Assembly: GCA_026874595.1 (NCBI GenBank)
Contig: CM049308.1
Location: 18,350,001-18,414,000 of the forward strand
Source of the DNA: Sipunculus nudus
Lineage: Eukaryota > Annelida > Sipuncula > Golfingiida > Sipunculidae
DNA length: 64,000 bases
Direction of reading: 5' to 3'
Positions 33,918-44,610 of the stretch are shown piece by piece. The notes beneath the pieces are model-generated. The model was not told the DNA's origin. It did not search any database and worked only from the letters and a program-made list of their open reading frames with translations. A program made the translations under genes and the position numbers. How positions within the stretch are numbered: the first letter of the stretch is position 1; each line of letters starts with the position of its first letter.

Positions 33918-33957
<40 letters not shown>
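33918..33957. repeat. (CT)n microsatellite
   Basis: About 20 CT units; the long open frames across it on both strands are artefacts of the repeat. Confidence 0.9.
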
Positions 33958-33961
<4 letters not shown>

Positions 33962-35000
33962 GCACATACACTACGCACATATTCACATACATATAATTTA
34001 TTTATTAAATTTATGCCTTCCTTGTGTGTATTATGTGACACAGTGTTACATGTTCAGATTCTATATTTTAAATTACATGGAACATTGTGATCTGTTTAAT
34101 GTGACTTTGTTTGTAATATTTAAGTGATTTTAATAGTAAAGATCTATGTATTCACAAAAATTTGGTAAATTCAATAAGTAATAATTAAAAAAAAAACTTC
34201 ATATAACGGATCATTCTTTAATTTAAGTGATGAGTGTGGACAAATTTCAGCCTATTGGATTATGTTTTTTATCCCGAGGATAACGTCGCACATTTTGTCT
34301 ATGAACGTCCGTTGGAACTCCACAACATATTCAGTCATGTCAGATACAAAAGACTGAAACTGGCGCCAAGATAAATATTCGGTACATTGGCCCATAGATA
34401 CACTTTTTTGTTTCTATTTGTGTTAGATTTTTGCATGAGAACCGCATCACAAGAATTTAACAACTTTTTTTAATCATGCAATAGATCCACCACGCTGCTG
34501 TCAGTTAGAGCGGTGAACCGTTTAAGGTATTAATCCTTTGAGCCAGGCACGAGGAGACCGTGGGAGTTTAAGTAAACTCAGATATATTACATCCGACCAA
34601 TTCATAACCATACCACTGTTGGCTAAGTCTATTCATTTTACATTGGATGACGTCAAATGACGTCAGTGTTCATAGCTACTATTCTGTGATTGTAAATATT
34701 AATTTAACCTACTAAGTAACCTCCTATGCGAAGTTTTGAATCGCTTACAAAAGTAAGACTAGCTTTGTGCAGGTTCATGTACACTAGCATTCGGGTGCTC
34801 GGTCCCCTTCCTCAGGTGTAAATGGAGCTGTTCCTCAGGTAGCAGTTCCCAGTGTTGCTCCGTTAACAAGGAATCCTCGTAATCAACTTTATTAATGATA
34901 TCTTAGAGTTAAATTTGGGTAACACTTGCCAAATTGGTTTTTAACATTAGATTCTCTTTCCATCTTCGGTAGAATTTAACCCATACATGCATATTATCGT
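33958..35000. other. No gene seen apart from the CRE pair
   Basis: AT-rich sequence without supported exons. Confidence 0.4.
34641..34665. promoter_or_regulatory. Inverted CCAAT plus two CRE palindromes
   Basis: ATTGG (inverted CCAAT) at 34642-34646 is followed by TGACGTCA at 34648-34655 and again at 34658-34665. The two CREs are 10 bases apart, on the same helical face. NF-Y plus CREB/ATF sites of this kind occur in animal promoters. No exon is recognised nearby, apart from the decayed minus-strand CARD exon 0.5 kb away. Confidence 0.4.
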
Positions 35001-35004
35001 CCCT

Positions 35005-35095
35005 CAGCCCCCCCCCCCTTTCGAATTTTTGGATCCGCCACTGATCATGGCCCCCTCCCCTACCTCAATCCTGGGTACGCCCCTGCTGAAAAGTA
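35005..35095 (-). repeat. GGGGCGTACCCAGG element end with C run
   Basis: The minus strand reads CAGGGGCGTACCCAGGATTG followed by GGGG-rich sequence and TGGCGGATCC. It is the same family as 32244. Confidence 0.55.
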
Positions 35096-35190
35096 TGAAA
35101 AAGGTATAAAAAGAAGTCTTTACATATAAACATGTATAATATTTTAAAATAAGTATAATGTGGCAGTACTGTAGAATCCATTCCACATAT

Positions 35191-35331
35191 CCACTGCCTT
35201 ACTCGCTCGGCAACACGCTGGTTGTCAGATCGCTCCAGGGCTCCAAGGAAAATGATCCAGGAATCGTACGGTTGTCTGATCATGTGGTCAAGCAAACACG
35301 ACACTCGCTGCTGGTTTGACCTTCCTTCTTG
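35191..35331 (-). pseudogene. Decayed second CARD exon, minus strand, donor lost
   Basis: The minus strand has an acceptor (CTTGCAG) and then exactly 141 bases, the same length and phase as the CARD exon at 56400-56540. The 47 codons are open and clearly homologous: E-G-R-S-N-Q-Q-R-V-S-C-L-L-D-H, D-S-W, and V-A-E-R-V-R-Q-W at the end. The donor, GTATGT in the intact gene, is ATATGT here, so a single G to A change has destroyed the splice site. Flanking introns are not alignable, so the copy is older than the one at 7 kb. No first-half CARD exon or catalytic-body exon is seen nearby on this strand. Confidence 0.8.
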
Positions 35332-35529
35332 CTGCAAGTATATACCCGGTATATATATATTAAAAATAAATAAATATATAAGTAAATTTATTTCTAGGAA
35401 GCAAGCAACTTTTCAAACAATTTTCTCTTCTTTCGGTGTTTTAATGAATAAAACGTAATAATACAATTGATAATCCTACGAGTTCAGTCTCCCCTCCCAT
35501 ATCATGTAAAATATATGGAGATTAAAAAA

Positions 35530-35593
35530 AGGGGGTGGGGGGGGGGGACGGAGGGGGTGGATGGGGAGGGATCTAGGTTGCCCCCCCCCCCCC
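35530..35593. repeat. G run and C run pair
   Basis: A G-rich tract (35530-35570) and a C run (35581-35593) lie about 20 bases apart and could pair as a G/C hairpin or form a G-quadruplex. Confidence 0.7.
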
Positions 35594-35689
35594 TCCGATC
35601 CGCTTTTATACCATTTTTTTTATGCGGATATACAAGAAATGTATGCCAAAGAATCGAGAAACACCTGTTTTTCACATGTATGGACCTGC

Positions 35690-37005
35690 AAGTGGGCCAG
35701 TCACACCCGGGTTTATTCACATGCACAATAGAGCTAAATCCCGTGCTGCATGGAGGTTCATTGAATTGTGAATGACCACAAGGCCGCATTCCATAGGGCC
35801 GCATTCCGGGCTTTGCCGAAGGCAGTTCGGCTGTTTTCGGCAGTATATTCTCCACTTAGGTTGGAAAACGCACAATAAAATCACTCAAAATGATGTGTAC
35901 ATAAAGAATTATTTATTCTCATATCGACCATGTCTCTGCGGGGACAATAACCTTTACAATAAGTTATGGCACTATGTCATGCGCAACGTGATTTCAGAGA
36001 ACTTTGAGGACAAAGGTGGACCAAATTCCTTTTATAAGTATTACTACCTGATAAACCTAGTATACCGGGCTTTTTACCGGGGTTGGGGAGATATATTAAC
36101 TAAGATGTTGAATGTTGGGTCATTTATTATTCTAAAAGTGAAAGAAAAATAGGTTTTCAGTGGGATACTGTCTCAACAGGATATATATTTTAAATATTTT
36201 TACATTTATTTTATCGCGCTGTGCTCGTGGCAAGATATTAATAACCCGGTAACCCTTGAACACCTGGTCAGTGATGATGTTTACATTGCGAACTAGAATG
36301 AGACGCGGGAGAATTCAGCTTTTCGATGATATTTGACTGGATTCTTTCGTTGGACGTAAAAAAGATTAGGTTGGTGTGAGGAACACATGAAAGAAAATTG
36401 AATGTACGTTGCAAGGAAACTGTTCCTAAAGAAAGAAACAGAAATATGCAAACCTCGTAAGTAGCAGAAGCGGACCCAACGAGACTCCATACAGAGGGTC
36501 CGTATCCCATTTACAGCCGCCGCAACTTTTTTTCATCGTATTAGACAAATTTTGAGGCCGGAAACAACGCCACGACTCCATCCCATCCCATCCATTGGGA
36601 CCTTGAATTATGTTTTGTCATTAATCCTTCTGGGTTGAACCCTTCATTTCATAAGCGAGAAACATGTGTTTTTCAATTTACTGACCACACAAGTGGGTGG
36701 GTACCTGGGTCAAATGTGGGGCCAGACAAATCCCTCATTGAAAGCAAGCGTTATTCATATGAACAATAGTCCTTAATCATGTGTGTGAGGTTGAGTGACC
36801 AGGATGTACGCATTCCGGTCACTGCCGAATGCAGTTCGGCTGTGCTCGGTCTAACATCCGTGCAAGTCAGTAAAAATGGAAAAATCCCTCAAGGTATTAT
36901 TCATTTTCATATCGCATATGTCACTCCTGGAATAATAACCTTTAAAATGTATGGCACAATGTCATACGCAAAGCGGTTTCAGAGCGATTTCCTGTTATAA
37001 GTATT
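35690..37005 (-). mobile_element. Unknown repeat family, copy with two direct end repeats
   Basis: A segment with the landmark CAGCCGAACTGC on the minus strand occurs twice, at about 35690-36010 and 36700-37005, in the same orientation. Between them is a core of about 0.5 kb (36040-36560). The order core then end repeat is found again in inverse at 56740-57790, and an end repeat alone at 42290-42560. A solo end repeat and a two-ended copy suggest a short LTR-like (TRIM) element, which is an inference. No coding capacity is convincing. Confidence 0.55.
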
Positions 37006-37009
37006 ATAT

Positions 37010-37016
37010 ATATATG

Positions 37017-37047
<31 letters not shown>

Positions 37048-37051
37048 ATAC

Positions 37052-37113
<62 letters not shown>
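37010..37113. repeat. (TA)n / TATACA microsatellite
   Basis: About 100 bases of TA with interspersed TACATA; the open frame across it is an artefact. Confidence 0.95.
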
Positions 37114-37117
<4 letters not shown>

Positions 37118-37870
37118 ACTATGCAGCGTGAAATGTCTAGGGGAATGAATAAAGAAGTCAGTGGTTTTTGTTAACAAATAACTATAATTTATTCTTAAAA
37201 CAACCCTAACATTACTATACACCAAATCAGTACAATTACACAGTACAACAACAGTATAACAGCAAATAAATATAATCACAGAGCCTAATAAACAAAGTGC
37301 ACAGTACCTGGATACCACCACTGCCACAGCGTAGTCCTTTAAAGCATATAATTCAGATGAACAGTTCACACAAATCTTCTCAGAGAATAACAGTCCAAAG
37401 TAAAGATCTTGTAACAATTGCGAAAATAAACTGAAAAACCAAAAAGATTCGTCACAAATCCATAAGAAAATCTGTAATTGCCGCACTTATCGGAATAGGT
37501 CCCACAAACTGACATACACGCTTCTTTGTTCGCTGGAATTTTCCCTTACCTCCCTCTCGGCTCTAAAAACACTGCCCCTATTTATAACTTTTCATTCGAA
37601 AACTCTAGGCGATGCTGCCACGGAAACGAGCTACGGTGCTACACAAACCAAATGCCAACAACACATAGAACATCCGTGTGCACAATAAAACAATCATCTG
37701 TGAGACCACTGCACACAATAAAAGGGGCACCTGTAACAATACATGTTATTCCTTATTCACCCAGTAACTTCATATATGAATTTAATGAAAATTCTAGGAA
37801 ATACGCGTATCTCCTGCAATCCAATGCCAGAAAATTCACACATTTACTGATATGAAAAGCATTGATAATA
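37114..37870 (-). mobile_element. LTR-like repeat, inverse copy
   Basis: Its reverse complement matches 40560-40860: GAGAAGATTT..TGAACTGTTCATCTG, GTGGTGGTATCCAG, AGGGTTGTTTTAAGAATAAA, and CTAGACATTTCACGCTGC. AATAAA close to the shared end looks like a polyadenylation signal as in an LTR R region. The outer boundary toward 37870 is uncertain. Confidence 0.5.
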
Positions 37871-40090
37871 ATCTGTTTTCGTTGCATATATGTTCATCAA
37901 TATCGTTAGAATTAATGCTAACATGACCTACGCAGCTGTGCACATGCATCATTATCAATATATGTCTTAATTTTCTGAATACAAGTCGAGATGTTCAAGA
38001 ACTAGTTGTTTTGCCGTATTTTTTTATAATTTTCAACAAATACGGCAAATGGTACATAAAATCTTCAGTGAAATAAGCTACTTTGCAAGCAGAAAATATA
38101 CTTTTAAAATCTTTAAATTCTCGTTTTGGGACACTATATGCAGCTGCTAATTTACATCATCCAAGAGGATGAGGTATTCAGCGTATTCAGTGTTTCCCCT
38201 TTCCCCTATATTATAGGTTCTGATAGAAGGCCTCTTCAGTGTCGTCTGAAAACACCGTAAAGTAAAGGGTGCTAAGATTAAACTGGTGTCACCCCATTTT
38301 CCTGTAATTTTTTTTACGCATGGGGTCCTACACATTAATATCCATTACATATATAGGCTTAACAGCTGTCGAGTAGTAAAACCGGGGAACTGTGAGTCCG
38401 GTTTTTGGCAACTTGTTTTCATCAGTGTCACACCACTAGAGATGGGAAGAGACCATGCAGGTTCTTTTAACTTTCAAACCTGCTGGCTGAAACTAGTGCA
38501 TCGTACACTATAAAATATAAATGAGACATGAGTAAACAAAAACAAATTAATATATTATATTAAAAATACACTAACGGTTTTTCGGAGAGAAATCACCGTG
38601 GCCTTCCTCACACACCGTCAATCAACGCTTATTGACATCATCTCACAGCTGTCTACACTCTTGATGCACGCAGACCTGGCCCTGGACTGCAAATATCGTC
38701 AGGCTACATGAACTGGCGCACTGATCGGAGACTTGTCATGAATTTCGACTTAATCACTTCTTATATATGCTTGCTCACGTATCAAGTCCTGACCGTCTTC
38801 TGGCCAATTACCACTTCCCATTATGCTGACTGCCAATTATTACATGGATCTTAATATGAACACGCCTCAAGAGACAAAACCATGAGAAAACCAAACTTAA
38901 CAGGCGCCGTTCCTTTGAAGTCTACAGATAACAATCATTACTAAAGAGATTGCCAAACACTGCACTGAAATTAACATCAAACGAGGCAGGTGTGCTTTCA
39001 AACTGATATCGAAACATAATACTCTATATTAATGTACAGTAATTTATCAAATAACTATCTGATTATACTCCCTACTAGAACATGCAATACAATAACTAAG
39101 TCCCAGTCCTCTGGTAACAATCAGGAATAATTTTCTGAACCCTGTACAGCAAATTATGGTGATGAAGTTATCAGTATTTTCACATAATTGGATAAACCAA
39201 TGCCTTCCCTGAAACCCCTTTGGTAAGCTATGGTATAATAATATAATCCATGATTCTTTGAACCTGTGAATCTTCTGCATTCATCCGCTGAACCCATTAT
39301 TTGTAAATCTTGGTAGAAATTACCCCTTAATTTCAGGGAATACTTGTATTTCCTAAGATTTTCAGAATATACATGAAGTCCCTGCATGAACGAATTAGGA
39401 ATTATTTACTGAAAGTTTAAGAAAATACACGTATTTCCTGATTTCCCACAATCACTGTAACATATACACTCCTAAATAGTTCAGTCTACAAGTTTCATTT
39501 TTCATACAGTACAATGCATACCAAATAAGTACGTTTTTATCCGGAACTAGCAAAGTGTCCCGGGCCTACCAAGATCTTACTTTCCCCCATAGCGTTCCAG
39601 CTCTGGGCCAGTTCTGTACAAATTTAGCCGAATCGACCTTATTGGGCAAACGTTTGTTGTAGGAGACACTTGCTAAAACCATTTGGATGCGACGTCCTGG
39701 AGTACACACTGCGAGAAAAAATAATCCGCCATAATTTGTATGCTTATTTGGATTGTTTTTATTCCGTTCAAAGAAAGAATCGGTTTGAGAATGTTACTTT
39801 TATGTGAAAGCACATTTTTTATAATTTATGAAAAATGTAACATGTTATATCATCCTAAATTCTGTGAGGTTTCTAACTTTAAAAATGAATATAGGCCTAT
39901 ATAAACATGATAGATATATTCATTGGATTGTTAAAGTTTTAAAGGTGATATGCCCCTGTTGGCTTTGAACTCGTGAGTTTCAGCTACGCTTTACAATGAC
40001 TAAACTAATTAACTCCTGTTAAATCTGTACTTAATGATTTTCTTTCAAAACTGCAGATGCCTGCAGATGTGTATTTTAAAGTATTTTTTA
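37871..40090. other. No gene seen
   Basis: AT-rich sequence. Local repeats of TTCC(C)TGAAATT(A)-type near 39290-39440 were noted. Short open frames have no splice support. Confidence 0.45.
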
Positions 40091-40129
40091 GTATTATATA
40101 ACTATATATTGTAACATGTATCTGTTTGT

Positions 40130-40860
40130 TATTCGCGGGATATTACATAACTTGGCATGTGCTAGGCATTCTGATTCGTGTTGAGCCAGACCCTGTGCGC
40201 TGCTATGGGATCCGCGCTGGCTGAACCCTGGCTTGTAGAAACACAGCGCTCGGTGTAGTCTAGAATTTTCGGGTCTGTTCATGCGCTATGGGCGCGTGTG
40301 TATTGGTGTAGTCTAGTAGGTTCCAGAATGGAAGTTTCTCCGCTTCGGATGAAAAAGTAAAATAGGGGTTGTGTTTAGAGAAGACAGAGAGAAAAATACC
40401 ACCGGACACGGAAGAGTGCGACTCTCTCGTCAGTTTTGGGACCTTTTCCGATAATTGCAGAACTTATAGATATTCTATGGATTTTTACAGACTTTATTAA
40501 GGATTGTCTTCAATTTGCCTTTAGGATTATTACCAGAACTTCACTTTTGGATTAAAACAGATTGTTTCCGCGATTAAATTGGACTATTCTATGAGAAGAT
40601 TTACATGAACTGTTCATCTGGAATATTTGTGTTAAAGGACTCCCGTTGAGCTGTGACAGTGGTGGTATCCAGAAATAAAAGCCTAGGATCCGGACACTCC
40701 GGTACTGTACATTTTTGTTATTGTTATACTGAGTAATTGTATTGATTTAGTGTATTGTATTGTCAGGGTTGTTTTAAGAATAAAGTATAATTATTTGTTA
40801 AAAAACCTTCTTTATTAATTTTCCTAGACATTTCACGCTGCCTAGTGTTGCGGAATCTGA
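40130..40860 (+). mobile_element. LTR-like repeat, plus copy
   Basis: The 3' 300 bases match the inverse copy at 37114-37500. The 5' part has GGTGTAGTCTAG twice (40253 and 40307), a GC-richer promoter-like stretch, and no open frame. AGAATAAAG at 40779 is a candidate polyadenylation signal. It could be a solo LTR, or the 3' end of a non-coding repeat transcript. Confidence 0.45.
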
Positions 40861-40986
40861 ATTTTTTTTTATCTTCGTAACAAAATTTGTGCTCGTCACG
40901 ATTACATGATCTGTTGTTATAAGGTTCCGTAACATAATGCTTTAACATTGTACGTACATTGTACATGCATAGTACATACAATGTAC

Positions 40987-41055
40987 ATAGTATATATATA
41001 TATATATATATTATCGGCTCCGAGTTTGGTGCTGCGCCCCCCCCCCCCCCCCCCG
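40987..41055. repeat. (TA)n and 18-C run
   Basis: A (TA)12 tract at 40988-41011 is followed by a C run at about 41036-41054. Confidence 0.9.
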
Positions 41056-41099
41056 CCACCTTGACCTTTCAGCTTGATGTACACGTTAGACTGAATTTT

Positions 41100-42285
41100 C
41101 TCTGTAAACATGTAAGGTATAATCCTATGTTGCATATTTCACTGTAATATAGATCGTACATAAAATAATTGAATAATTATCGATCATCAGTTGTTTTCTA
41201 TCTTTCAGTCATGGAATATAATTTTATAAACGATTACTACCTCTACTGCATATTTATATATGGAACTCAAGCTTAAGTAGGCTTATGTACTCGAAGCAAT
41301 CAAAATGTATGTGAATGATGTCTCCGCACTGGAACACACTCGCCGCATATGGTAGTTAGGCCCGATTCTTTTAGTCGCATTTTGTAATGCTGCTCAGACC
41401 TCGTCGGGCTGGCCCAGCTTGAATCACAAAGTTGTCATCCATTCAGTACGTGCGCACGGACGGAGGTGGGAGTGGTTTAAAATAAAAACTGATCAGACAG
41501 CCCGCCCCTTCCCCAGTTCAATATCCTGGACACGCCCCTTGGCCCATTTATTACACATATTATATTTAAGGCCAATATTCCCCGCAAAATTAAGGCTGCA
41601 TGGTTATTCGCTTTTCCACAGGAGCGATAACCATATAATAAACAGGTTGTATGCCTGTCGCATGTACACACAATGTAAACAGCTACTTTGAACCTGGTCA
41701 ATGTTCGCTCAAAGTAAGCTGTATTTTGTTCCTCTGACATAAGAGAGTTTATTGACTGTCAGACCTGTTAAAGTTTCGTCTACTGTTCACGACTGCATTG
41801 GTATTTATGCCTGCATTTATCCCTTTAAGACAGGACCAAGGGAGCCGCTGTGTACTGTCCAATAGGCCTGGGATAACAGGTATTTTCCTAGACATATATC
41901 TGCAACAGATCTGGAATTCAGGATAAAGGTTAGATTTATTTCCCGTACCCACTGAGATTAGCATGGTTTCTGCTTGGTAAAAAAAACACCTCAAATTATA
42001 TTCAACTTTAATTATGATTCGCTAATGAATTGAGGGTGTAGGGTTGCGCAGTGTAGGCTTAGATCTGTTTATAAACAATATGTTGATGTAAAAGACTATT
42101 ATATAATTGATTAATTGTGTGGTTACTTTATCTGTCCCTGGGGAGATTTCAAGATGGCGGACTGATAGCCTATGATGCTTAAAAATTCCCGGTGTAATAC
42201 ACAGGCACACGGTTTGACTTATATGGAATTGAGATCCCCGGATGTAATATATCTTATACCTATAAAAAAATACTTATTGGTCCAC
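41100..42285. other. Intergenic, element fragments
   Basis: A fragment with GGACACGCCCCTTGGCCC (inverse of the GGGGCGT-type end) lies at 41530. Otherwise nothing is recognised. Confidence 0.4.
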
Positions 42286-42289
42286 TTTT

Positions 42290-42560
42290 ATTCTTAATGT
42301 TCTCTGAAACTGCGTTGCGTATGAGACTGTGTCATACCTCATTTTAAAGGTTATTTTTCTCGCAGTGACCTCGCCGATATAAGAATAAATAATATTTACT
42401 GTACACATCATCTGAGTGATTTTTTCGTGGCTTTAAAACAGCCGAACTGCCTTCGGCAAAGACCGGAATGCACAATATGAATAACCCCTGCTCTTAGTGA
42501 CGGATTTAAGCATGTTTGGCCTGACAAATGCAGTGACTTGGAAAATGTTGGCATGGATAT
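42290..42560 (+). mobile_element. Solo end repeat of the 36/57-kb family
   Basis: It matches 56770-57080: TCATTTTAAAGG.TATT, CGCAGTGAC, CAGCCGAACTGCC, GGAATGCA, TATGAATAAC, GGATTT.AGCATG. The core part is absent. Confidence 0.65.
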
Positions 42561-43690
42561 TGTTTGCGAGACCTCAATTTATTTTCTTGTATCAGCTAGT
42601 ATAACAATTAAGGAAAAAAGAATAGTGAAATTGAAACATGCAAAGCTCTGAGACCTTGAAAGTTCGGCAAAGGTCACAGAAACCGGGTCAATTGAATTCG
42701 GCAATGAGAGAGCTGTCCTGATTAAGTGCCGAATCGGAGTAAAATTCAAGGAAGGAAAAAAAAATTAGATGTAAATAATGAAATCAAATTATTGTTCACG
42801 TGGTGAGATAAAAAATTATGCAAGACATCAAAGACATATCTTGTTTTCCTAATAGGTTTAAAACACCATCAATTTCGAGTTTACGGTTATAAACCCTCTT
42901 AAACTATGGCAATATTTAAATAATTTCAGAAGGGGTAATATAACGCAAATTTCATCCATTTATATACATGACCACACATCAATAATTATTAAATGGCGTC
43001 CAAACTATGGATACATTTTCGGAATGCTCATTTGATAAGCTTTCTAAAAATATATATTTCCAAATATTATCAAAATATTCCGACGAAAGTTATATCTTTA
43101 CATATATATATATATAGTGAAACTTACTAATAAGTACGCGTTTCTGAATTCAGGAAAAAGTCGTTTCGTGTTTGACCTTTTTATTCACTTTTTTTGCTTG
43201 TGACGTCATTAAGTGCACAAGTACCACTAAATACAATACTAAATATATAGTCCAAAAAAAAAATGATCGTGGTTATTGTGAAACAAGCTCACCCTATGCA
43301 TGCCCGGAACGACCATCGACCATCTAACGACAATGCGGCCCCGCGAATTTCTATGGATGGGGATATCCCTTGATAAAATAATGAGAAAATCAACATAATC
43401 CTGCCCCTTTCTATCTTCAGATTTGCAAGCAAACCACAAACTCATGTGTTGCATATGCGTAAACACACACATTTGTGTGGTTTCAGTGTAAATATTTTAA
43501 GTTAAAACTTAAAGAACATGATAAATAATTGATTAAAAAAATAAATAAAAAATTCCTCCAACTCAATTTTGTCATCAACTCACATTATCACAATCACGGT
43601 CATCGTGAAGACTGAATGTTTATAATACAGCTTCATTTTTTATTTTATTTTTTATTGAGATGACGTTATAATGTGTGCCTGTGCACCAAA
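42561..43690. other. No gene seen
   Basis: AT-rich. A lone CRE (TGACGTCA) is at 43201 and a (TA)n tract at about 43100. Confidence 0.4.
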
Positions 43691-44610
43691 TGACCTCAAG
43701 GGAAAGAATCGACCGGAAAAGTCGAACACGAATTGACTTTTCTTTCAGCGCGCTGAATGCAAGCTCAAACTTCAAACAAAATACCCAGGAGAGACTGGAC
43801 CAAATCTCCTTGGAAACGTGATATTAGGTCATTGTGACCCCTATCCTGTGAACCACTGGCTAAGAACATGATTTTGAGCACCCAGACAGACCGTTTGGCT
43901 GCAATCTTCTGACACTTTATCAAAGGAGGATCTGGGCAGATCTACTTAAAAACCTTGAGACCAAGTCATAGTGACCAATATTCTGCAACTGACTGCCAAA
44001 AATATGATAATGAGCATCCAGACAGTCAGGCAGGACTGTTTGACCTAACGCCTTCTAATATAACATCCAAGGAGGTCCTTGGCAAGTCTCCCTTGAATCC
44101 TGAAATTTAGTCACTGTGACCTATGTCCTTTGAGCTATAGGCACAATACTTAATTCTGAGCACCCAGAAAGTCAGACAGGGCATAAAGCCTAACTGTTGG
44201 ATCTACAAATGTCATTTTTAACGTAAAAGGGAGATCATTATAATGCCTCCTTTGACATTCAAAATAAAGTCACTGTAACCTTAAATCTTTGAGCTATGTG
44301 ATAAAACATGATTTGAGTATCCTGTCCGGGTGGACAGAAGTTGCGGCAGTTTGACATAAAAACCTATAACTTAGCAACTGGGGAGTTCTGGTAAAATCTT
44401 CTTGAGAACCTTAAATAAGATGGAAGTTGCCAACTTCCTGAGGACTATAGGGAAATATTGTTGAACACTCTTAAAGACATTTGACCCATCGTTCAAGGAT
44501 CCCTTACAAATATTTTTCACCAGATCATGACACCAATAATCAACACATGCAACACGTGTACCTCAAAAATCAGCTGAGGGTCATGACCAATGGGTCACTT
44601 GTTATCTTTT
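43690..44610 (+). repeat. TCCGTCCG-family repeat, tandem sub-units
   Basis: Four or five diverged units contain AAATCTCC or equivalents, TTGGAAACGTGATATTAGGTC, GTCACTGTGACC, GAGCACCCAGA and GACAG(T/A)C. The block ends GCTGAGGGTCATGACC then GGGTCACTTGTT at 44600, the family's usual end. Confidence 0.6.

Noticed and set aside
33811..34090. Open frames with repeated R-E or S-L dipeptides
   Set aside because: They are translations of the (CT)n microsatellite.
37004..37486. 160-codon minus-strand open frame
   Set aside because: A third of it is the (TA)n microsatellite and the rest is a dispersed LTR-like repeat.
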